From: Kutzneria chonburiensis
GTDB taxonomy: Bacteria > Actinomycetota > Actinomycetes > Mycobacteriales > Pseudonocardiaceae
Reading direction: 5' to 3'
Assembly: GCF_028622115.1 (NCBI RefSeq)
Contig: NZ_CP097263.1
Coordinates: 620,001-684,000, forward strand
Length of the DNA: 64,000 bases
Shown: in pieces, positions 58,347-64,000 of the stretch
Layout: each line of letters opens with the position of its first letter
Position numbering within the stretch: position 1 is the first letter of the stretch
Translations under genes and position numbers: made by a program
The notes under the pieces: model-generated
The model's input: the letters and a program-made list of their open reading frames with translations, nothing else
What the model was told of the DNA's origin: nothing
Database searches by the model: none

Positions 58347-61300
58347 ATGCCACGTGTCGAGCGCCCGCTCGCGGCCGGGGACAGCCCGGTCCTGCGGTTC
58401 GCCGCTGACCTGCGCAAACTGCGGGAACGCGCGGGAAACCCGGTCTACCGCGAGTTGAGCCGCCGGGCCCACTACTCGCCGGCCGCACTGTCCGAGGCGG
58501 CGGCCGGCCGTCGGCTGCCCAGCCTGTCGGTCACGCTGGCCTACGTGTCGGCCTGCGCCGGCGACACCGTGGCCTGGGAGCGGCGCTGGCGCGACGCGAT
58601 GGCCGAGATGCGCGAGCCGGTGGTCGAGGCCGAGCAGGCCGACGCACCCTACGTCGGCCTGACGCCGTTCCAGGTCGGCGACGCCGATCGGTTCTTCGGC
58701 CGCGAGGAACTGGTCGCCGAACTCGTCGAGCGGACGCGCGACCACCGCTTCGTCGGCCTTTTCGGACCGTCGGGGTCGGGTAAGTCCTCCATTCTCAGGG
58801 CCGGCCTCGTGGCCGGTAGGGGAAATCGGCCGACCATTCTTTTCACGCCGGGTCGATCGCCGGTCGAGGAATGTGCCGTGCAGCTGGCCGCTTTTCTCGG
58901 TGAATCGCCGGTGGCGCTGCGGGCCGAATTCTCGGCCGACCCGGAGAATCTCGGGCTGCGTATTCGGCAGGCGCTGGTCGACCGTGGCGACGACGTCGAC
59001 CTGCTGCTGGTCGTGGACCAGTTCGAAGAGGTTTTCACGCTGTGTGAGAACCGGGCCGAGCGGGACGCCTTCATCACCACGCTGCTGCTCGCCTCGGCCG
59101 GGCGGGCGCGCGTGGTCATCGGCGTCCGCGCCGACTTCTACGGGCACTGCGCGCGGCACCAGGGCCTGGTCGCGGCGTTGCGGGACGCGCAGGTGCTCGT
59201 CGGCCCGATGAACCCGGAAGAGCTGCGCCGGGCCATCATCCAGCCGGCGGTCGGGGCCGGCTGCATCGTGTCCACGGCCCTGGTCGCGCGCATGGTGTCC
59301 GATGCCGCCGGCGAGGCCGCCGCGCTGCCGATGCTCTCGCACGCCCTGCTGGAGACGTGGCGACGTCGACAGGGAACCACGCTGACCGTGGCCGGCTACG
59401 AAGCGGTCGGCGGCATCCACCACGCCCTCGCCCGTACCGCCGACGAGGTGTACGACAGGCTGACCGAGGAGCAGCAGCGCACCGCCCGCCGGCTGTTCCT
59501 GCGGCTGATCGCCCTCGGCGACGGCACCGAGGACACCAAACGGAGGGTGTCAGGCCGGGAGCTGGACGCGGATCCGGCCACCAACGCCGTTCTTGACGCA
59601 CTGGTCGACGCCCGGCTGCTGACCACGGAGGCCGACGGCGTCGAGATCGCGCACGAGGCCCTGATCCGGCACTGGCCGCGGCTGCGGGACTGGCTGGCCG
59701 AGGACCGCGAGGGGCTGCGCATCCACCGCCGGCTGACCCAGGCCACCGACGACTGGGAATCGCTCGGCCGCGACCCGGGTGCGCTCTACCAGGGCATCCG
59801 CCTCGAGTCGGCGGCCGAGTGGACCGAGCGCGCCGGCGAGGCCGTCAGCCTGCGGGAGCACGCTTTCCTCGACGCCAGCCTGTCGGCGCGACGGGGCCGC
59901 ACGCGTCGCCTGCGCCAGGCCGCGGCCCTGCTCGGCGCGCTGCTGCTGATCGCCGTCGCGGCCACGGCGTACGCCGTCCAGGCGTCGCGGACCGCCACCG
60001 AGCAGCGCAATGTGGCGTTGTCGCAGCGTCTGCTGGGGCTGACGTCGCTGCGGGCAACCGATCCGGCGCTGGCCCTGCAACTGACGGTCGCCGCCTATCG
60101 GCTCGATCCGTCGCCGTCGGCGCGGGACAGCGTGCTCAGCAGCCTGGCCGCCCCGTACGCGGCGCAGGTCAGCGTGGGGAACGGCGCGGCCCTGAGCACG
60201 GCGGTGAGCCAGCGCGGGCATCTGCTCGTCGCCAGCGGCGACGACGGGGCCGTGACCCTGTTCGACGTTGCCGATCCGCACCACCCGGTATCTGTGGCGA
60301 AATTGCCCGGCCGTAGCGGCCCGGTGACCTCCGTCGCCGTCAACGCCGCCGGCACTCTCATCGCCACCGGCGGCGCGGACCACGTCGTCGAGCTGTGGGA
60401 TGTGAGCGATCCTCGCCAGCCACGAAAGCGTGCTTCCTTGGCCGGACACGCCGCCATGGTGGCTTTCGTGGCGTTCAGCCCCGACGGCCGCACCCTCGCC
60501 TCCGGCGGTTACGACAACACCGCGCGGCTGTGGGACGTCGACACCGCCGGTCAGCTGGCCGTCATCCCCGGCAACGGCGGCGTCGTGCCCGGTGTCGCCT
60601 TCAGCCGTGACGGCCACACCGTGGCCACCGCCAACTACGACGGCACCGCTCGGCTGTGGAACGTCACCGACGCTCGGCAACCCTTGGCCGGGGCTGTCCT
60701 CAAGGCCCCGGGGGCGATGACCGCCGTCGCCTTCGGCCCTTCCGTGCTCGCCACTGCCGGCAATGACGCCACGATCCGGCTCTGGGACCTCGACGGCACG
60801 CAGCTCGCCACGTTGGCAGGGCACAGCAAAGCCTTGCTGGCGCTGGCTTTCAGCCCCGACGGGCGCACTCTGGCCAGCGGCAGCGCCGACAAGACCGTGC
60901 GGCTGTGGGACGTCTCGCAGCCGCGGCAGGCCCGCGAGTCCCAGTCGCTGCCAGGGCACACCAACGCCGTCTCCTCGGTCGCTTTCGGGCCCGACGGGCA
61001 GGTGTTGGCCACCGCCAGCTCCGACAAGACCGTTCGCGTCGAGGACCTCTCGCCGCGGACTCCCGCCACCGCCGTCGCCGTGCACGGCTCCCAGGCCGTC
61101 GTCGGCGGCCGCGACGGCGTCACCCGCCTGATCGACGTTTCCGCCGGCTCACGGGTGATCGCCACCTTCCCCGGCGGCTCGTCCCCGATTAACGCCGCCT
61201 TCTTCGACGGCCACGTAGTGTCCACTGTGGACGTTTCCGGTGCAGTGCGCCGTTGGGACGTCGACCATCCGGCCCAGGTCTCCGTCCAGCAGACCGATCC

Positions 61301-61973
61301 CGCCGTCTGGTCCGCCTTCAGTCCCGACGGGCACACCCTGGCCGGTTCCGGCATCGACGGTTCCGTTCGGCTCTGGCGTGGCACCGAGGCGTTGCGGCTG
61401 CCGTCCTCCGGCCCCACCGCCACCGCCGTCGCCTTCAGCCCTGACGGCCGTTACCTGGCCTCCGGCGCCGCCGACAACAAGATCCGCGTCTGGCGCCTGT
61501 CCGACCGCTCCCTGCTCGCCACCCTGTTCGGGCACACCGACGTCGTCAACGCCCTCGCCTTTTCCCCCGACGGTTCCACCTTGGCTTCCGGCGGCGTCGA
61601 CACCACCGTGCGACTGTGGGACCTGCACCACCAGACCGCGCTGTTCACCGGCCACACCGACGCCGTCGAGGCACTTTCCTTCTCGCCCAACGGTTCCACC
61701 CTCGCGTCCGCCGGCACCGACGACACCGTGCGCCTCTGGGACGTGCATAATCCCGGCACCCCCACGGTTCTCACCGGCCACGCCGACACCGTCAACGTCG
61801 TCGCCTTCGCCGGCGGCACGCTCTTGAGCGCCGGCGACGACACCGTGCGGTCGTGGGATCCTGACGTCTCCGGCACCATCTCCCGCATCTGCGCCACCGC
61901 TTGGCCCCGGATCACCGCCGAGGAGTGGGACCGCTACCTACCCGGCGTCGAATACCAGCCGCCCTGCCCCTGA
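58347..61973 (+). CDS. HTH-STAND ATPase-WD40 protein with one transmembrane segment
   Basis: This 1208-residue protein has in order: an XRE-like helix-turn-helix (about 18-72, LRKLRERAGNPVYRELSRRAHYSPAALSEAAAGRRLPSL) and a nSTAND1-type NTPase. The NTPase has Walker A GPSGSGKSS at 140-148, LLLVVDQFEEVFTLC and IGVRADFYGHCA. A membrane helix (AAALLGALLLIAVAATAYAV) and about thirteen WD40 repeats follow, ending ITAEEWDRYLPG and a Cys-Pro tail. From the NTPase onward it is homologous to the protein at 45740, but the DNA-binding domain is of a different type. Such proteins are thought to oligomerise after a WD40-sensed signal, like other STAND switches. Whether it regulates genes or acts in defence is open. 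Confidence 0.88.
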   Translation: MPRVERPLAAGDSPVLRFAADLRKLRERAGNPVYRELSRRAHYSPAALSEAAAGRRLPSLSVTLAYVSACAGDTVAWERRWRDAMAEMREPVVEAEQADAPYVGLTPFQVGDADRFFGREELVAELVERTRDHRFVGLFGPSGSGKSSILRAGLVAGRGNRPTILFTPGRSPVEECAVQLAAFLGESPVALRAEFSADPENLGLRIRQALVDRGDDVDLLLVVDQFEEVFTLCENRAERDAFITTLLLASAGRARVVIGVRADFYGHCARHQGLVAALRDAQVLVGPMNPEELRRAIIQPAVGAGCIVSTALVARMVSDAAGEAAALPMLSHALLETWRRRQGTTLTVAGYEAVGGIHHALARTADEVYDRLTEEQQRTARRLFLRLIALGDGTEDTKRRVSGRELDADPATNAVLDALVDARLLTTEADGVEIAHEALIRHWPRLRDWLAEDREGLRIHRRLTQATDDWESLGRDPGALYQGIRLESAAEWTERAGEAVSLREHAFLDASLSARRGRTRRLRQAAALLGALLLIAVAATAYAVQASRTATEQRNVALSQRLLGLTSLRATDPALALQLTVAAYRLDPSPSARDSVLSSLAAPYAAQVSVGNGAALSTAVSQRGHLLVASGDDGAVTLFDVADPHHPVSVAKLPGRSGPVTSVAVNAAGTLIATGGADHVVELWDVSDPRQPRKRASLAGHAAMVAFVAFSPDGRTLASGGYDNTARLWDVDTAGQLAVIPGNGGVVPGVAFSRDGHTVATANYDGTARLWNVTDARQPLAGAVLKAPGAMTAVAFGPSVLATAGNDATIRLWDLDGTQLATLAGHSKALLALAFSPDGRTLASGSADKTVRLWDVSQPRQARESQSLPGHTNAVSSVAFGPDGQVLATASSDKTVRVEDLSPRTPATAVAVHGSQAVVGGRDGVTRLIDVSAGSRVIATFPGGSSPINAAFFDGHVVSTVDVSGAVRRWDVDHPAQVSVQQTDPAVWSAFSPDGHTLAGSGIDGSVRLWRGTEALRLPSSGPTATAVAFSPDGRYLASGAADNKIRVWRLSDRSLLATLFGHTDVVNALAFSPDGSTLASGGVDTTVRLWDLHHQTALFTGHTDAVEALSFSPNGSTLASAGTDDTVRLWDVHNPGTPTVLTGHADTVNVVAFAGGTLLSAGDDTVRSWDPDVSGTISRICATAWPRITAEEWDRYLPGVEYQPPCP

Positions 61974-62085
61974 TCAGGGACGACGAGCGCCCGTCCAGCA
62001 CCCCCTCTGCGGCCGACGGAATTCGTGCAACCCCGGCGGCTGTCGCGGGCGTGTTCACTGGTGGAGCCGACGACACGGAGGGGAC

Positions 62086-62595
62086 ATGGCCGATCGCGAC
62101 ATCGCGTTCGCGCAGTTCGTCACGGCCAAGGGGGACGGGCTGCAGCGCACGGCCTACCTGCTGTGCGGGGACTGGCACCGCGCCGAGGACCTGACCCAGG
62201 TCACGTTCACGAAGCTGTACCGGCAGTGGCCGAAGCTGACCGACCGGGAGGCGCTGGACGGCTACGCCCGCAAGGTGCTGGTGCGGACGTTCCTGTCGGA
62301 GCGCCGCCTTGGCTGGTTCCGGCGGGAGCACGTCACGGCGGAGCACGAGGACGCCGCGGACCGCGGGATCGGGCAGCCGGAGGACCGGATGATGCTGCTG
62401 GCGGCGCTGGCCCGGGTGCCGAAGGGGCAGCGGGCGGTGCTGGTGCTCAGGTACTGGGAGGACCTGTCGATCGAGGACACGGCCCGGCTGCTGGAGTGCT
62501 CGGAAGGGACCGTGAAGAGCCAGGCGGCACGGGGGTTGCAGGCGCTGCGAACGCTGCTGGACGTGACACCACTGAGCCCGAGGAGGGGCGCGTGA
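62086..62595 (+). CDS. SigE-family ECF RNA polymerase sigma factor
   Basis: This 169-residue sigma factor has region 2 as FAQFVTAKGDGLQRTAYLLCGDWHRAEDLTQVTFTKLYRQWPKL, with the -10-recognition helix DLTQVTFTKLY. Region 4 is LARVPKGQRAVLVLRYWEDLSIEDTARLLECSEGTVKSQAARGLQALR, an intact helix-turn-helix (ECSEGTVKSQAARGLQALR). This is the actinobacterial SigE group (TIGR02983). GGAGGGG precedes ATG 62086. Its stop overlaps the next gene's GTG, which encodes a membrane protein that probably modulates it. Targets are unknown. Confidence 0.92.
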   Translation: MADRDIAFAQFVTAKGDGLQRTAYLLCGDWHRAEDLTQVTFTKLYRQWPKLTDREALDGYARKVLVRTFLSERRLGWFRREHVTAEHEDAADRGIGQPEDRMMLLAALARVPKGQRAVLVLRYWEDLSIEDTARLLECSEGTVKSQAARGLQALRTLLDVTPLSPRRGA

Positions 62596-63404
62596 ACGAG
62601 CAGGACCTGCGGGAAGCACTCAGGGATGCGATGACGGAGGCGGTCCCGCCGCGCCCGGTGACGGCCGATGCGGCGCTGACGAAGGCGCAGCGGGCGCTGC
62701 GGGCCCGGCGGGCGAACATCGCCGGCCTGGGGGTGGGCGTGGCGGTGGTGGCGCTGGTCGCGGGGGCATTCACGGTGCCGTCGGCGCGCACGCTGCTGGG
62801 CCCGGCGGCGGGGCCGAAGACGACGCCCGCGCCGACGTCGTCGATCTCGCACGGCGACCGTACGCAGTACAAGGGCCCGCAGTACGACAAGGGCGTGCAG
62901 CTGTTGGACGCGCTCGACGGCATCCTGCCGTACCCGCTCCAGCGGGCCACCGCGGAGCAGACCAAGGGCGCGCGGTTCGACCTGCGCACGCATCAGGCCC
63001 AGGTCGAGGACTGGGACAAGAACACGTGGAGCTATTCGGCGATTGAGGCGGTCGCCCCGCCGGGGGCCAACGGCGCCGGACAGCTGAACGTCGAAGTGCA
63101 CAGCCCGGGCAACGACATCCCGGCCGACCCCTGCCTGGCGGCCAAGGCCTTCTGGGGCGGGACGATCGGCGGCGACTGCCAGGACGTCCAGGTGGCCGGC
63201 AAGCACGTCGGGCTGGTCCGGCACACCACCAGCTCGCATCCCGACGCGCTCGCGGCGTACCGGTATCCGGACGGCACGGTGGTGTACCTGACGCAGAGCA
63301 AGGACTACTTCATGTCGGGCGCGGCCGGCCTGGCGACGCTGCCGCTGACCGACGACCAGTTGGCCAATCTGGTGCTCACGCCGGGCTTCAAGGTGGCCCC
63401 CTGA
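62592..63404 (+). CDS. Single-pass membrane protein coupled to the sigma factor (possible anti-sigma or sensor)
   Basis: This 270-residue protein has an N-terminal cytoplasmic part (NEQDLREALRDAMTEAVPPRPVTADAALTKAQRALRARR), one membrane helix (IAGLGVGVAVVALVAGAFTVPSA, about residues 39-61) and an extracytoplasmic domain of about 190 residues with two Cys (DPCLAAKAF, GDCQDVQV). That topology is usual for partners of SigE-type sigma factors. A HxxxCxxC zinc motif is absent. GTG 62592 overlaps the sigma stop (GTGA), so the pair is made in a fixed ratio. An anti-sigma function is inferred from position and topology. Confidence 0.75.
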   Translation: MNEQDLREALRDAMTEAVPPRPVTADAALTKAQRALRARRANIAGLGVGVAVVALVAGAFTVPSARTLLGPAAGPKTTPAPTSSISHGDRTQYKGPQYDKGVQLLDALDGILPYPLQRATAEQTKGARFDLRTHQAQVEDWDKNTWSYSAIEAVAPPGANGAGQLNVEVHSPGNDIPADPCLAAKAFWGGTIGGDCQDVQVAGKHVGLVRHTTSSHPDALAAYRYPDGTVVYLTQSKDYFMSGAAGLATLPLTDDQLANLVLTPGFKVAP

Positions 63405-63478
63405 GGATTTCGTTGGGACGAACCGGGTCCCGTGTGTCAACCTGATCGCCGACAACGGACGATCAAGGGGGCACGGCC

Positions 63479-64000
63479 ATGGAGAAGATTCCGACGATCT
63501 TCGAGCGGGACGGCCGTTTCCACGTCGTCGACCGCCCGCGCGCCGACTGCGCGTGGGTGTTCGACGGCGAGGGCACGGCGACGGAGAAGCTCGACGGCAC
63601 CAACGTCCGGCTGACCGTGCGCTGTGGCAGCGTCGTCCGGGTCGAGAAGCGGCGCAACCCGAACCGGGAGCAGAAGCAGCGCGGCATCGTGGACGGCTGG
63701 TACGTCGACGCCGGTCCCGAGGACAAGTGGATCACGGCGGCGGCCGACGGCACCGACGTGTCGGCGTGGCCGGACGGCGAGCACTCGTGCGAGGCGATCG
63801 GCCCGCGCGTGCAGGGCAATCCGCTCGGCCTTGACGCCCATGTCTGCGTGCCGTTCAACCTGAGCGCGCCGGTGTATCTTGACGTGCCACGGGACTTCGC
63901 CGGCCTGAAGGCGTTCCTGGCCACTGTGGACAGTGTCTACTCGCCGGGGAACCTGGCCGAGGGACTGGTGTTCCACCACCAGGACGGCCGGCGGGCGAAG
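63479..64000 (+). CDS. RNA ligase family protein (RLIG1/DUF5565-like), 3' end outside the window
   Basis: The first 174 codons encode MEKIPTIFERDGRFHVVDRPRADCAWVFDGEGTATEKLDGTNVRL. The motif E-K37-L-D-G is motif I of covalent nucleotidyltransferases, with Lys37 expected to carry AMP. HSCEAIGPRVQGNPLG corresponds to motif IIIa/III, and EGLVFHHQDGRRAK to motif IV at the right edge. The arrangement fits the DUF5565 RNA ligases related to human RLIG1, which seal 5'-phosphate and 3'-hydroxyl RNA ends. AAGGGGG lies six bases before ATG 63479. Motif V and the C-terminus lie beyond the window. It is 74 bases downstream of the sigma partner gene, possibly with its own promoter. Confidence 0.82.
   Translation, partial: MEKIPTIFERDGRFHVVDRPRADCAWVFDGEGTATEKLDGTNVRLTVRCGSVVRVEKRRNPNREQKQRGIVDGWYVDAGPEDKWITAAADGTDVSAWPDGEHSCEAIGPRVQGNPLGLDAHVCVPFNLSAPVYLDVPRDFAGLKAFLATVDSVYSPGNLAEGLVFHHQDGRRAK

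Overview
The window reads as a stretch of chromosome from a high-GC actinomycete. Signs of this are strongly G/C-biased third codon positions, frequent GTG starts, many start/stop overlaps, a SARP-type regulator, an ECF sigma factor of the SigE type, a LytR-CpsA-Psr protein and many secreted proteins with Ala-x-Ala signal peptides. A family in the Pseudonocardiales is my guess from the overall gene mix; no rRNA or species marker is present to test it. I see no tRNA, rRNA, CRISPR array, integrase, transposase or phage structural gene, and no gene-free stretch longer than about 300 bases.

Layout. 1-6.1 kb: the 5' part of an acyl-CoA oxidase gene diverging from two tandem secreted beta-propeller-like proteins, then a DUF427 protein, a luciferase-like oxidoreductase and a frameshifted DUF222-HNH gene. 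6.4-12.6 kb: a phosphotransferase, a CoA-transferase divergent from an FAD monooxygenase, a large LuxR regulator with an N-terminal Cys4 motif, and a degenerate sigma-like protein. 12.6-18.4 kb: YccF, two related small proteins, a CobW GTPase, a rifampin-phosphotransferase-type dikinase behind a palindrome and a probable leaderless promoter, and mug. 18.4-22.5 kb: divergent GH64 and GH18 enzymes sharing a LacI-type palindrome, then a reductase/TetR pair and a small monooxygenase.

22.5-33.6 kb is the metabolic centrepiece: a mim/prm-type soluble diiron monooxygenase cluster. It has a regulator (mimR), an unknown 78-residue ORF, hydroxylase large subunit, reductase, hydroxylase small subunit, coupling protein, amidohydrolase, a MIP18-like protein (frameshifted), a zinc alcohol dehydrogenase and a dedicated GroEL. 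Two GTCTCA-N3-TGAGAC palindromes stand before the small ORF and before mimA. The family oxidises propane, phenol or ketones; the alcohol dehydrogenase would take the first product onward.

33.6-45.7 kb: a frameshifted NRAMP transporter coupled to two small genes, a 43-bp inverted-repeat pair bracketing another frameshifted ORF, an APC permease with an alpha/beta hydrolase, an orphan radical-SAM/SPASM enzyme, DUF2071, LytR-CpsA-Psr, a Tat-exported TIM-barrel protein and a CE1758/CE1759-type luciferase/flavin-reductase pair. 45.7-62 kb: two giant STAND ATPase/WD40 proteins with one transmembrane segment each and different N-terminal DNA-binding domains (SARP and HTH). Between them lie a nitrilase-permease operon divergent from its likely GntR regulator and several secreted hydrolases. 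62-64 kb: a SigE-type sigma factor with its membrane partner and the start of an RNA ligase.

Four conserved genes between 4.9 and 36 kb carry single-base frameshifts, three of them at G/C homopolymers. That could be genuine decay or unpolished sequence, and should be settled before any of them is called inactive.
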